NCBI GenBank assembly: GCA_963971575.1 | Contig: OZ020620.1 | Coordinates: 36,781,992 to 36,845,991 of the forward strand | Origin: Liopterus haemorrhoidalis | Lineage: Eukaryota; Arthropoda; Insecta; Coleoptera; Dytiscidae | Reading direction: 5' to 3' | DNA: 64,000 nt | Part shown: positions 11,153 to 22,779 of the stretch, piece after piece | Layout: each line of letters starts with the position of its first letter | Position numbering within the stretch: the stretch's first letter is position 1 | Notes under the pieces: generated by a model | What the model was told of the DNA's origin: nothing | Database searches by the model: none | Seen by the model: the letters and a program-made list of their open reading frames with translations, nothing else | Program-made: the position numbers and the translations under genes

Positions 11153-11779
11153 ACATTCCTGTGGCTCCTCAGCCTCCTTATTCGACTGAGTAACGAAAAC
11201 TTTTGCAAAACTTCAGCAGGCCTACGAAGACAATGCTATTTGTCAAGGACCCAGGTTTTCTGGTGGTTTAAGGCATTTTCAGAAGAAAGAGAGTTGATTG
11301 AAGATGAATCACGCAGCGGACGGCCTTCATCTTCAAGAACCGATGAAAATATCGACAGAATCCGGGATCTTGTGCGTTCAGAGCGTCGGTTGACAATCAG
11401 AATGATCGGGGAAGAGTTGAATTTGACTCACACTACCGTTCATCAGATTTTGACCAATGAATTGGGGATGATAAACTCACTAAACAATATTCAATAAATT
11501 AAATAAACGAATTTTTGTCCAGTAAAAACATTCCTGTGGCTCCTCAGCCTCCTTATTCGCCTGAATTGAGTTCTTTTTCCTCTTCCCAAGATTGAAAAAT
11601 CACCTCCAGGGACGTCATTCTGGGACACTCGAAAACATTCAAACGTCCGTAACCGACCAGCTGAAAGCTATTCCAGTATCCGAGTTTCAACAGTGCTATG
11701 AGGATTGGAAGAACCGTCTCCAGCGCTGTGTGGATTCTCAAGGAAGTTATTTCGAAGAAGACAATATTGAATTGTAATT
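11153..11779 (+). pseudogene. Mariner transposase fossil with deleted catalytic core
   Basis: The N-terminal half reads RTQVFWWFKAFSEE, then SGRPSSSRTDENIDRIRDLV and LTIRMIGEELNLTHTTVHQI, the paired helix-turn-helix DNA-binding part of mariner transposases. It jumps to PPYSPELS and, in another frame, NHLQGRHSGTLENIQ, then EFQQCYEDWKNRLQRCVDSQ and GSYFEEDNIEL with a stop, the usual C-terminus. The block with the first two catalytic aspartates is missing and the third (SPD..) reads SPE. A ~36-nt piece (CCTGTGGCTCCTCAGCCTCC) is present twice, at 11156 and 11530, so the copy was rearranged as well as deleted. Confidence 0.8.
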
Positions 11780-11936
11780 CAATTCGAATAATTTTTTTTA
11801 AAAAGTCATTCCGGTTACTTAATTTACACACCGCGTATATTTCCAAATATGTATTATATTATGTCGCTCTTTTCATTAAAAGCTTGGTTAACCCTGGACT
11901 CAGTATATACTTTAAAAACAATATGACAGTACAGAC

Positions 11937-13086
11937 TAGGGTTGTACATCGAAGGCAAAACATCGATGTTGAAAAAACATCGAAGGAAAAACATCGATGT
12001 ATCGGAAACATCGATGTTTTATTAATATTAAAAAAAGCTATTTATTTATATTATATAGGTTTTATTTAGTACTGTAAAGATAAAATACGAAGAAAGTAAC
12101 ACATAATACACAAAGAGCATTTATTAGATTTTGAAATAGAAATATTCCTTTTTAATAGTAATTAATTTCACATTAATATTATTATACCCAACATAATAAT
12201 CCTAATTTGTACCTACAGTCTATTCCAAACGATTAGGTGGAACTAACCGCAATTTTCATTTTTGTAATTTGTCATTAGATATTTTTTTATATATTGAAGT
12301 TGACTTTTCCTGAACAAAATGATCAAAAGCTTCAATCAATCGGTAAAAGTAACTAGAATTGTAAATCTAGTTCCGCCTAAACCAAAGGAACAGACCTTAC
12401 TATTTTTACATTTCTAAAATGAAATATTGAATTTTATTACAATACTAATATAGTAATCTTAATGTTAATTTTATATTATTTAACATAAAAATAACACTGT
12501 CATACACAATTATTTTTATACTTTTTTAAGTTGAAATAAAGTCTGTTCCTTTGTTTTAGGTGGAACTAGATTTTCAATTCTAGTTACTTTTACCGATTAA
12601 TTGAAGCTTTTGATCATTTTGTTAAGGAAAATCCAACTTCAATATATAAAAAAATAGCTAATGACAACTTACAAAAATCCAGGGATTGGAGGAATAACAA
12701 CTGGGAAAGTGTCAACAAGACTCAAAAAGAAAAAGAGTGATGGTGTCGTTGGTCGTTCGCATTGTTTGCAAAAATTAGAAGTTTCTTCTTATTTTTTCGT
12801 ATTCTGCTAACTGCTAAGAAGAATAAAAACTAACACTATTAGTATTGTTATATCACAGCAGATGACACTTATATTTTGTGTACTAATTTTAATAAAAATT
12901 AAATTTTTAAGATTCCAGCGCCTCTAGCGGTAGTTTCTGAATTACAAAGTTTAAACATCGACATCGGTAGTAGACATCGATTTTTTATCGATACTATCGC
13001 CAGCTGACCATCGATGGTAAAAACATCGATGTTTTAAAAACAAACATCGATGTTTTCTATACATCGATGTTTTTTCCCCATCCCTA
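11937..13086. mobile_element. hAT-like element with CATCGATG-rich ends
   Basis: Ends TAGGG... and ...CCCTA are flanked by exact 8-bp repeats GTACAGAC at 11929..11936 and 13087..13094. Both subterminal regions contain several copies of AACATCGATGTT. The interior is dominated by an inverted MITE pair (12218..12690). The end structure parallels the 25781..28409 element, which uses TATCGATA instead. Confidence 0.85.
12218..12690. mobile_element. Inverted pair of CAGTCTGTTCC-family MITE arms
   Basis: The start CAGTCTATTCCAAACGATTA is typical of the family found at 26298, 26401, 51975 and 52697. Two ~150-nt arms (about 12258..12409 and 12538..12690) are inverted copies of each other. They share GTAACTAGAATTGTAAATCT / TTCAATTCTAGTTAC and the GAAGCTTTTGATCATTTTGT segment. 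The loop is ~130 nt. Confidence 0.7.
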
Positions 13087-13868
13087 GTACAGACATAATA
13101 AACATAAAATTTTTATCGATTATTTTAACCAATTGTTTTATTTTGCCAAGTTCAACATTCTTTATTATTTGATAAGAATGTTAAGGTCAATGTCTTCATA
13201 TTATGTTAAGATTATGTTAAATTAGTTTAAAAACAAATATTAAAAAAAAAAAAAAACTGATGTGAATTTACACATTTAATTTACAATATTTTTGCCATAA
13301 CCGCAATATTAGCAATTCTTGAAAATCTTTTCTTTTATTTTTCGTTAGTTTTTACACACAACAACGATGGCTATTTGCCCCTTAATCTTAGTTTAAAAGG
13401 CTTTTATTTAGTATACTAAAAAAATTTTTAAAAAATATATGTTTTGTAAAAAATACGAAAAATCGATAACTTTCGAATTAATAAATTGATCAAAAATTGC
13501 TGCTGAACTCGAGCGCGAACCTAAGATTTGTGGGGGGGTCAAAAGCAAAAAAAAAAACTTAGGGGGGGGCTCAAAAGCATTTTTTTTTCTTCGGGCGTAA
13601 AAAAAACGTATAACTTAAAAGCGTGTTTTTGAGTGTTTGGGGGGGGGTTCAAGCCCGAGAGCCCCCCCCCCCCTGGATTCACACCTGTCTGCACTATACA
13701 TTATACACATTCACATCAATGTACATTATTCCGATTAAAATATTTTAGGCAATTTATTCCCATATAATTTTAAGATTTCCGCTTATTTATATATAAATTT
13801 TAATTATTTAAAAAATTCAGGGGCCCAGAGAAATCTTAAGGTAGTAAAAAATTTAAATTAGGCATCGA
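13087..13868. other. No gene; G/C-run tract at 13519..13675
   Basis: The sequence is AT-rich apart from a stretch with runs of 7 to 13 G or C (13520s, 13563s, 13640s, 13660s) mixed with A and T homopolymers. It looks like the decayed end of a transposon and could fold as a quadruplex. Confidence 0.5.
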
Positions 13869-14170
13869 AGTATGGCCTGTCAAAAAATTTTGTTACTGAA
13901 TACCGCACCAAAAATAAAGAAGAATTGTTACTGAATTCGGTCCGCAAAGTAAAAAAGATTGCCAACCCCCTGGTCTAACTAGAGTAAACAATGACTTAAG
14001 ATAGTAGGCCCGCCAAAAAATTTCGTCACTGAATACCGTACCGAAAATAAATAAAAATTTTACAGAATCCTGTCCGCAAAGTAAAAAAGATTGCCAAACC
14101 CTGGTATAGCTGGAGTAAACAATGACTTAAGATAGTATGGCCCGCCAAAAAATTTTGTTACCGAATACTG
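13869..14170. repeat. ~130-nt tandem repeat, about 2.3 units
   Basis: CAATGACTTAAGATAGTA occurs at about 13990 and 14121. Each unit also has GGCCYGYCAAAAAATTTYGT, GAATACCG and AAGTAAAAAAGATTGCCAA. The GATTGCCAAACCCTG segment resembles hAT ends. Confidence 0.75.
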
Positions 14171-15769
14171 CACGCGACTTAATTAAAAAAAGAAACTGCG
14201 ACATAAATAAGGTTGCAGTTCTCTGATACAGATACATAATTTTGGTAATTTAATACTTTTTCTAACTGCAGAAAATCTTCAGAAATTGATAGAAAATAAG
14301 GGTCCTTTCAAATCCCAAAAGAAAATACATTGCTTGTAAATAGCAGACTAGAAAAATAAATTGAGAAAAGAAATTACAGGCAAGTATAAAATTTAAGACA
14401 AGGCCGCACAAAAGACACCAAAAATACGCTTTTAGATTCATTCCGAAGGCCGCACAAAATGGCTCAAGAAACATTCCTTCTCCCAGGTGTAAATATATCA
14501 CGAATTTTGAACGGAAACAACAGAACAATCTCGTGAATATTTGTTTTCTGGTTCGTTTGCTGTCATTCGTACACAGAATGAACACGTATGAACATTTAAA
14601 ATATATCTAAATATTTATATAATAATGAAACTGTCACATTTAGAAATACCAGACTATTGTTTCATCACAAAAATGTAAATTTATTTGTAAATGTCGAAGT
14701 GCGAATGACGGAATGACGGGTTACCTGTCAATTTGTCGTTTTATATAGTAGTAATCCCTACTACTTCAGGTAAATGACGTTATTAGCGTCATCCAACGTG
14801 AAAGTGAGCCAGCATATATTCGCTTTCAGTCAAGTTTAAATGCTACATCAAATTCCATTCAGCAAACGTTCATGAACTTTTCAGTATTCTAAGATCATAT
14901 AAATTCAATATCAACTTCAATAATGGTATATATTAACAATATTTTACTTGACTATTATTTATTTTACCTTTAACATAACATAAAATTACCTAATTATACC
15001 AAAAAGGTAACATAATAGTCCATTTTTATATATATGGTTAAATAACGTTACCATGACAACTCTCCAGATGTGTAGAAAAGTCGTTAGCCACGATTAATCC
15101 AAGAACAAGACCTTGCTCTTATTTTTACAGTGTAAACCTTCAGGAGTATTATTATTTTTTTTTGTCCAGTTAACACATTTCACAGCACTTTTAATTCACA
15201 AATCACACTACTCCGGTCAGGTTAAGTTGAGACTGAATGTCGGAGCAAGTTACCAGACAATGTTATTGATTCAACAAGCGAATTTAGATAATAGTTTAGT
15301 TATCAGTGTCTGAGACGAACGACCTTAACACAAGTTAGTTGTACTTTATTTAGAACTTTAGATATTTTGTGAAATCATTTCCCACACTATCAATGTAACT
15401 TATGTGCCACAGTGGTCTTCTCTGTCTAACATGCGCGCGTTCTTTTAACAGAGGCGTATCATATCAGTTTATTAAAAACTAAATTACTTGCCAACAAGAT
15501 GCAATTTTGTAGTTTCACAATGATTGCGTACATTTTCGATTCTTTTCTAGTACGAGTTTATTGTATGAAGGTCGTCCAGAAATAAAACTTGCCATCTTTC
15601 TGGTTTTCGTCTGGAGACTTCGGTTTTTGCTGTTTCCAAACTTCGGTTGTATTTCTACGAATACAGGACCAAAATCAATTGTTTGCGAACAGTTAAAGAG
15701 TTATTCGCGATCCGTTTTTGAGCTCATCATCCATACCACATATTGCAAATAATAAGTAGGGGAAGCCGG
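14171..15769. other. No gene recognised
   Basis: 1.6 kb without a supported gene. The longest frames here (14262..14585 minus, 15113..15313 plus) have no recognisable domain and no flanking splice evidence. Confidence 0.5.
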
Positions 15770-16125
15770 GGCATTCTTTTTGGCTGCTAAAGCATTCCGC
15801 CATGTTTGGGTGCATTCCAATCACGTTTACTTCGCTAGTGTCTTCCGAGATTGGTTGGACGACTGAAAGCTGGCGTTTGCATTTTGTAAATTGGTGAAAC
15901 GTGTTATTTGCTGTGTTGATATATTTTTCACACTTATCCAGACGTTGATTGCTCCAGTGCAGAGCATGTGGCAAGTGGGCACATTGTTCTTGCGCTGGAG
16001 AAGATGATAACGATGAGGAATGCACTCACGTGTGTTCATTCTGCGCCAGATTTTAGCTGATTGCCCATTATACCACCGATGGCCAATAAAAAGTTTAAAA
16101 AAAGACTTGGTCTGTACGAAGTGTA
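15770..16125 (-). pseudogene. Possible LINE ORF2 C-terminal relic
   Basis: Reading across frames on the minus strand gives VPTCHMLC, QRLDKCEKY..ANNTF and ISEDTSEVNVIG. This order resembles the cysteine/histidine tail after the reverse transcriptase of non-LTR elements (C..C....HIL..C.KY....F). Frames are broken and the call is weak. Confidence 0.3.
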
Positions 16126-16194
16126 ATTCATAATCTTCGGTTTTCTCAATGTTTTCAATAATAGCCGTAAAATAGAGAGCAAAAAGCTCATTGT

Positions 16195-17490
16195 AGGATT
16201 TTAAAAGATGAAAAAGTCAAATTTTCTGATTTTGAATGAGGAAAAAGTCGAATCTCCGTATTTTGAAAGATGAAAACGTTTAGCCTTCGAATTTTCTAAG
16301 GGGAAATTGTCGAATCCTCGTAATTTTAATGAGGAAAAGATTGAATTTCCTGATTTTGAATGATGAAAGGGTCGAATCTCCGCATTTTAAAAGATGAAAA
16401 CGTTTAGTCTTAAGATTTTCGAAGAGGAAAAGTTCGAATCTCATGATTTTGAATGATGAAATGGTCGAATCCCCGTATTTTAAAAGATGAAAAGGTCTAG
16501 TCTTCAGATATTCGAAGAGGAAAACGTCGATTGTCCGGATTTTGAAAGAGGAAATGGTCGAATCTCCTGATTTTGAAAAATGAAATGGTCGAATCTCCGT
16601 ATTTTAAAAGATGAAGAGGTTTAGTCTTAAGATTTTCGAAGAGGAAAAAGTTGTATCTCCTGGTTTTGAAAAATGAAATGGTCGAATCTCATATATTAAA
16701 TGATGAACAGGTTAAGTCTTTGGATTTTTGTTGAATCTTCGTTGAATGGAACACGTTGAATCTTCGGAATTTGAAAGAGGAAATAATTGCCTTCAGATTT
16801 TCAAAGAGGAAAAGGTCGAATCTCTTGGATTTGAAAAATGAAATGGTCGAACCTCCGTTTTTTAAAGGATGAAAAGGTTAAGTCTTTGGATTTTCGAAGA
16901 GGAAAACGTTGAATCTTCGAAATTTGAAAGAGGAAAAGGTCGAATCTCTGGATTTTAAAAGATGAAATCGTCGAATCTCCGTATTTTGAAAGATGAAATA
17001 GTTGTCTTTAGATTTTCTAAGAGGAAAAGATTGAATCTTCGGATTTTGAAAGTGAAAAAGGTCGAATCTCTTAGATTTTAAAATTGAAATGGTTGAACCT
17101 CCGTATTTTAAAAGATGAAAAGGTTAAATCTTTGGATTTTCGAAGAGGAAAACGTTGAATCTTCGGAATTTGAAAGAGGAAAAGGTCGAATCTTTGGATT
17201 TTAAAAGATGAAATCGTCGAATCTCCGTATTTTGAAAGATGAAATAGTTGTCTTCAGATTTACTAAGAGGAAAAGATTGAATCTTCGGATTTTGAAAGTG
17301 AAAAAGGTCGAATCTCATGGATTTGAAAATGGAAATGGTCAAACCTCCGTATTTTAAAGGATGAAAAACTTAAGTCTTTGGATTTTCGAAGAGGAAAACG
17401 TTGAATCTTCGGAATTTGAAAGAGGAAAAGGTCGAATCTCCTAATTTTAAAAAATGAAATGGTCGAATCTTTATATTTTAAAGGATAAAA
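16195..17490. repeat. Satellite array, ~34-nt monomer with ~242-nt higher-order period
   Basis: Roughly 38 monomers of the type GATTTTGAAAGAGGAAAAGG followed by TCGAATCTCC, with variants. A distinctive monomer (AAGTCTTTGGATTTTCGAAG) recurs at about 16881, 17123 and 17364. This indicates a higher-order unit of ~242 nt (about seven monomers) over the right third of the array. Confidence 0.85.
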
Positions 17491-18257
17491 GCCCGCACCA
17501 ACGGGAAAATGTTAAGAAGAAGAAGTCTTGACGGAATACATTTCAATATGGAATTCTATAGATTATATAAATTTATTTATTTATTTAGTGAGATAGTGGC
17601 GGATTTTGCCTTTGTGTGGCCTCAGGTGGAAAGAATATTTGGGCCCTTGTCCTATATTGCAGAAAGGCCATTTTGTACTAGTTTTTATAAATTGAAAAAG
17701 AAATATGTTCCAACAAAAAATAAATTACTGAATGCGACACAAGACGAAAAAATATTGCCCACTCTATCCTAAAAAATAATATATAAAAGTTAAACAGAAG
17801 CAGAAAGGTTTTTTTCTACTTCCTGTACGCCACTGTTCTGTACACGTGACAATAAATGTCAGTTTGACAGCGGCAGACGTTACCAGCGTGGTGGGATAGG
17901 AAATGATTTGGCAAGGTCAAAAGGCAAGGCAAGCCGTTATATTTTTGGACACATGAGAAAACATATTGTTTTTTCAAACAATTAACAGGAGATATGATAA
18001 GTTAAAAATAAAAATTTGAAAAATACTCGTTAATAATCGACACTAATGTTTTTAACACCTGTCTGCTGATAAATGAATCACAATGTTGCAATATGTATTA
18101 AAATTTTTGAATATTTGATAAAATTTGATAAAAATCATACGAGACGATCGAGTTCATTATTCCCATCCACGCAATTTAGATAAGCTAACTTGTTATCAGT
18201 CAACATTTTAAAGATAATACCTTTACATCCGGTTCGGGATCAGGGTTTGGACCAAAG
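17491..18257. other. No gene recognised
   Basis: Non-repetitive AT-rich sequence between the satellite and a hAT MITE. No supported coding region. Confidence 0.5.
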
Positions 18258-18973
18258 TAGGCTGGCCATTTTCTTCAGAAGGCAATGCGGGACGGTCCAG
18301 GGTGAGGACCTGTTTTTTTTTTTTTGCTCGTCACTTGGATTTTGGGAGGTGAGAACCTTGTTTTTATTTGCTAAGGGCGCCAAAACAAGGCTATGCGTAC
18401 ATGAGAGGAGTACAAAAGATAACAAAAATGTATTAAACGATTTAACAATTGTGGCTAGTATAATTTAATGACCGCGACAAAAAAAATTAACAATTGAATA
18501 AAAAATATCACAAAAAAATAAATTACATTGATAACTACATATACCACGAGCTCAAAAAGAAATAACATAAGGGTTGGCTATGGAAAAATAAAATAATGTC
18601 TACTGCAGGCTTTGTATAACAATATAAACTTATGACAACAACAAAAGTCATGACAGTTAATTAATTCTAAAGCTTGCTGATGACATTACTTTTATTTTCC
18701 ATAGCCAACCCTTATGTAATTTCTTTCAGAACTCATGATATAATGTAAATATACACATTTTAATATCAAAATTCAAAAATTATCATTATGAAACTATAGG
18801 AAAAGTAGAGCACTGACAGATAAATTGATGTAAAGTTAGTTAGAATTAAAAATGCGGGACATTTTGCGGGACAAATATCAAAATGCGCGACATTATGCGG
18901 GCAAGTAACAATGCGGGACGCAGAGTCAAAATGCGGGACTGTCCCGCAAATAGCGGGACGAATGGTCACCCTA
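18258..18973. mobile_element. hAT MITE, TAGGGTGACCAT family, with nested MITE
   Basis: Right end AATGGTCACCCTA and decayed left end TAGGCTGGCCATT. The 8-bp duplication GACCAAAG is exact at 18250..18257 and 18974..18981. The interior has AATGCGGGAC repeats (18852..18960) and one unit of the GGTGAGGACC minisatellite (18300..18372). A GGGTTGGCTATGG MITE is inserted at about 18541..18745. Confidence 0.85.
18541..18745. mobile_element. ~200-bp palindromic MITE, GGGTTGGCTATGG family
   Basis: Left ACATAAGGGTTGGCTATGGA and right inverse CCATAGCCAACCCTTATGT. The similarity extends further outwards (GARYTC..AAAGAAAT). A second copy of this family is split at 49497 and 50931..51030 by a LINE. Confidence 0.75.
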
Positions 18974-19439
18974 GACCAAAGTCAAAATATAGCCTTTATT
19001 AGACTTGCAAACATATTTAGGCCACCAAACCCATAAATAACGCCCTACGAGGGCTGCCCAGTACATTTTCGGCCTCACAATAAAAGAATTGGTTTTTCAA
19101 TCTCTATTAGGTGTACCGGAAAGTTTTTTCGTTTATTTGGTATTATTAAAATAGAAACAAATCGAAAGAAAAAAATGTACTTTATTGAGTAAAATAGTTA
19201 CCATTGTGATCTATAACAGTGTTTATCAACAGGTGGTCCGCGAAAAATTTTAGTGGTCCGCGAAAGTTTTTGTATGTGTTTTTTTGTTATTTTTTATGCA
19301 CATTTTTTACGTAAATAATTTATATTTTGTTTATTTTTTGTAAACTTTCTGTGATTTTCTACAAATAAACTAAATGTATTTGTACCAAATTAGCACATTA
19401 AATATATTTGTTTTCTTACAAAAAATTAACCAACAATTA

Positions 19440-20730
19440 CAAGGTGTCTCAAAAGAAATTTTATATTTATTTAGCTTACAGCGTGAACGCAACGTATCCG
19501 AGGGGCGCGGGGGTTATGTCAATCGGTAGCCTGGCTCTTGGGAATTCAGTCGCTATGGAGCGTTTCTCGGGAGCAGACCGCGCGTTATGCGTGCGAGAGT
19601 TTTACAAAAACGGTGATTCGGCGACTGTAGCGCGTAGAAAATTCTGCAGTATTCGAGGTTTTCGCCACTTAAATGATGAGCCAAGCATTCCTCTCATTCG
19701 ACATTGGGTTAAAAAGTTTGAAGAGACTGGTACAACGCTGGATAAATCAAAATCCGGGCGACCTAGGTCATCAAGAACGGTAGAAAACGTGGAGAATGTT
19801 AATCAGTTTGTTCGTGACGACCCGAACCTTTCAATTCGGAAGCGCGCAAGTGCTTTAAATGTGCATAGATCATCATTACATCGCATTATGCACAAAGACC
19901 TAAAGCTGCACCCCTACAAAATTCAATTAGTGCAAGAATTAAAGCCCCAAGATGCCAGTCAGAGGCTTAATTTCGTAAATCAGGTGATTGAGCGATTTTC
20001 AACGTTTACCAACATTTTGTTTTCGGATGAAGCTCATTTTCATCTTAATGGCCACGTAAATAAGCAGAACTGCCGCTACTGGAGTGCAACGAATCCGAAA
20101 CGCAAACATCGGAAACCCCTACATTCGCCTAAAGTGACCGTATGGGCTGCGATGTCGGCGCGAGGAATTATCGGCTTTTACTTTTTTGAAGACGAAAGGG
20201 GGCGTGCAGTTACAGTGAATTCAGAGCGTTATGTGGAGATGTTAGACAACTTCTTGGTACCTGAACTGCAAAACTTTCCTGGCTATAACCAAAGAACATG
20301 GTTCCAACAGGACGGAGCAACTTCATACACGTCCAATATGTCTCTGCCACGTGTACGTGAAATTTTCTCAGGCAAATTGATCTCCCGGAGAGGTAACATA
20401 AATTGGCCTCCAAGCAGTCCAGATTTAACCCCTATGGACTTTTTCTTATGGGGTTATCTTAAATCTAAAGTTTACGCCAATAAACCGACTTCACTGTCGC
20501 ATTTGAAAGAAAATATCCAAATGAGTCCACCTGCCGAGACGTCATAAGTAATTTTACTGTTCGATTAAATGAGTGCCGAAAACGCGAGGGTCTACATTTA
20601 GACGATATTATTTTTAAGAAATAAATCCCCAAAAAGTGTATTTTAATAATTAATAAACATTTTTTCTATATACGGCTTACTTTCTTTTTAATCGATCCAC
20701 TAAATATAAAATTTCTTTTGAGACACCTTG
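19440..20730 (+). mobile_element. DD41D Tc1/mariner (rosa-like) element, copy 1
   Basis: The inverted ends start CAAGGTGTCTCAAAAGAAAT and are flanked by TA dinucleotides at 19438 and 20731. The transposase gene fills the interior. It is nearly identical over most of its length to the copy at 43431..44759, so both are recent. A ~19-nt net deletion near 20520 distinguishes this copy. Confidence 0.9.
19516..20547 (+). pseudogene. DD41D mariner transposase, C-terminus lost by deletion
   Basis: The protein begins MSIGSLALGNSVAMERF (an ATG at 19555 is an alternative start). The frame is open further upstream, but that part lies in and outside the TIR. It has an N-terminal helix-turn-helix region (ALCVREFYKNGD..VARRKF), a GRPRSS hinge, a second HTH (SIRKRASALNVHRSSLHRI), and the DDE core: SDEAHFHLNG (first D), QQDGATS (second D), SPDLTPMDFFLWG (third D). 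The second and third aspartates are separated by 41 residues, the DD41D spacing. Near 20520 a net 19-nt deletion compared with copy 2 shifts the frame, giving QMSPPAETS* instead of the usual ~45-residue tail. The catalytic residues are intact, but the product is probably non-functional. Confidence 0.88.
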
Positions 20731-20901
20731 TATTATTAGTGGTCTGCGTTAGAAAATTATATATTTTACTGGTCCGCGGTGCGTTTTTGGTTGATAAACA
20801 CTGATCTATAACATTCTGCCATTTATCAGAAAGAGAAAATATTCCCGATTTATAAATTAAAGAAAAAAATTGTTCAAGGCTCATTTTAACATGGTCCATA
20901 T

Positions 20902-21478
20902 CTCTAATAGACCGGGAGCTCATGACATTTTTGGTCCCCGATTTCATACAGCATGCCTTTTGGAGGAGAGAATATTTACTCTGTGACAACAAAAAAGGGA
21001 TGGTACTAAACCCCTGCACGCTTTCCGGTCATAGGGAAAATTGCATTTCCACTTGCACAAAATTTTTGTGTTTTTCTCTGATTTAATATTGCTTGCCCTT
21101 TTGCCAAAAGAAAGTTATAACAAATTTAAAGTCTTTTAATTATAGGCATGCTGTATGAAAACGTGGAAAATCATATTTTTTTATTACAAGATCACATGAC
21201 CGTTTGAGCCCTTTGGGACCCTCCGAATCGCATGCATATATTTAAAAAACTTTAAATTTGTTATAACTTTCTTTTGACAAAAGGGCAAGCAATATTAAAT
21301 CAGAGAAAAGCACAAAAATTTTGTGTTTAAGTGGAAATGCAATTTTCCCTATGACCGGAAAGCGTGCAGGGGTTTAGTACCATCCCTTTTTTGTTTTCAC
21401 AGGGTAAATATTCTCTCCTCCAAAAAGGCATGCTGTATGAAATCGGAGACCAAAAACTGTCATGAACAAAGGTCTATG
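20902..21478. mobile_element. Foldback element, AGACCGGGAGCTCATGAC family
   Basis: Two ~235-nt arms (about 20902..21140 and 21235..21478) are inverted copies. Shared blocks include CAGCATGCCTTTTGGAGGAG, AAACCCCTGCACGCTTTCCG and ATTGCTTGCCCTTTTGCCAA with their inverses. It interrupts the mariner fossil between its THPPYSPD and DHVKMSLEQFF parts. A one-armed relative is at 6599. Confidence 0.8.
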
Positions 21479-21846
21479 AGTGTCTTGTTTCTTAAAAAGT
21501 GTTCCAGTGACCGAAATAAGTGATAGTCGGAGGGAGAAATGTCTGGGGAGTAGGGTGGGTGTGTTAGTACCTCCCAATCAAGCTCGGAAATTTTTTCCGT
21601 GTCTTTTTTGGATTAATGAGGTCAGGCATTGTCGCCTTGAGGAACAATTTCTCTTCTATTCACAATTTCTGATTCAGTCGGTCCAATTGTTCCCAGTAGA
21701 GATCAGAATTACCTAACAAATGTCTGGTGAGAAGGGTGGGTGTGTTAGAACCTCCCAATTAAGCTCGGAAATTTTTTCACGTGTCTTTTTTTGATGAATG
21801 AGGTTAGGCATTGTCGCCTTGAAGAACAACTCCTCTTCTATTCACA

Positions 21847-22542
21847 CAGTGGCGTAGCGTGAGTTTCAGCCGCCCGGGGCGGATGCCAATTTCGCCGCCC
21901 CCTTATTTAGGTATTTAAATCTTAAAGGCTCAAAAATTTACAGAATTTGCCGCCCCAAAAAAGAACCGCCACCACCGTCTCCGCTATGCTACACCACTGA
22001 GATTACATACAATTTTTCGAGTTTCGAGAATGTTCAATAATTTCACAACACGCACTTAAAGAAAATAATGAATTGTAGCAAGTTAATTTAGTCCATGTGA
22101 ATTGGACGACTGATGTTGCAGGTGTTATTAGACAATATTGAACTCTATTCTTTATATGAAAGAATCGATTCTCGCTGAATATTCGTTGTGAACAATCCGA
22201 GTACAAAATAAAACGCGGGGGAATTACCGCAAGGTAACCATGTCAGACGTATATGTCTGACATAGCGCATGTAGAACTTCTTAGTGTCAGACACATTTGG
22301 CCGACGTGGCGATTAACGTGTTAAAGAAAGGCTATTCCCCGGTTCCGTCACAGATTAAATAATAAAAAGTTCTGTGCTTATTTTAATCGGTCCGAATTGT
22401 AGGTGCGATAAAAATATGAAAAGAAATAGTTCAAATTTCTAGTTCAGATTACAAGATATTATTTATTGAGGATTTTTGCCGCCCCAAAAAAGTGCCGCCC
22501 GGGGCGGACCGCACCCCCCGCCCCCACATCGCTACGCCACTG
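21847..22542. mobile_element. 696-bp hAT element, CAGTGGCGTAGC family
   Basis: The termini CAGTGGCGTAGCG and CGCTACGCCACTG are perfect. The duplication TATTCACA is exact at 21839..21846 and 22543..22550. Subterminal GCCGCCCGGGGCGG motifs are present at both sides. No ORF of note. Confidence 0.92.
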
Positions 22543-22779
22543 TATTCACAATTTCTAGCCGATTTCTGGTCAAGTTCTGATTCAATCGATCCAGTTGTTC
22601 ACAATAGAGATCAGAATTAATACTTTACCCCGGTTTTAACATCTCATAATAAATTATTCCTTTATAGGGCCTTCTAGATCGAAGTTCATCATCCAAGCAT
22701 AAATTTCCAGACTTAAATATCGAGGGTACTTATCTACCTAAATATGGATACTTAAATTAAATGGAAGTGACTTACCTCA

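Larger units (their letters stand above)
19217..20803. mobile_element. hAT MITE (CAGTGTTTATCAAC ends) containing a DD41D mariner
   Basis: The termini CAGTGTTTATCAAC and GTTGATAAACACTG are perfect inverted repeats. The 8-bp duplication ATCTATAA is exact at 19209..19216 and 20804..20811. Without the inner mariner the element would be only ~295 bp. Internal TGGTCCGCG motifs are inverted. Confidence 0.9.
19107..22690 (-). pseudogene. Old DD34D-type mariner, host of four later insertions
   Basis: Minus-strand pieces in order: KGMIYYEMLKPG and SINSDLYCEQLDRLNQ (22560..22690), then after insertions THPPYSPDISPSDYHLFRSL (about 21500..21570), DHVKMSLEQFFSLIYKSGIF and SLSDKWQNVID, with HNGNYFTQ* after the next insertion (19180..19216). 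This is the mariner catalytic half, including the SPD..PSD third aspartate motif. The end near 19107 reads TTAGGTGTACCGG. About 180 nt (21542..21720) are duplicated relative to 21722..21846 plus 22551..22617. Insertions inside: hAT MITEs 19217..20803 and 21847..22542, and a foldback 20902..21478. Confidence 0.75.

Noticed and set aside
13519..13680. G-quadruplex regulatory element.
   Set aside because: Runs of G are mixed with long A/T homopolymers in transposon debris; no gene nearby to regulate.
14262..14585. 107-codon minus-strand frame with hydrophobic stretches.
   Set aside because: No recognisable family, no splice or promoter support, and AT-rich DNA gives Phe/Leu-rich chance frames.
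15693..16039. 110- and 70-codon minus-strand frames as a host gene.
   Set aside because: Combined frames look more like a decayed LINE tail than a gene; reported only as a weak pseudogene.
17124..17342. Minus-strand 72-codon frame in the satellite.
   Set aside because: It is a by-product of the tandem repeat unit.
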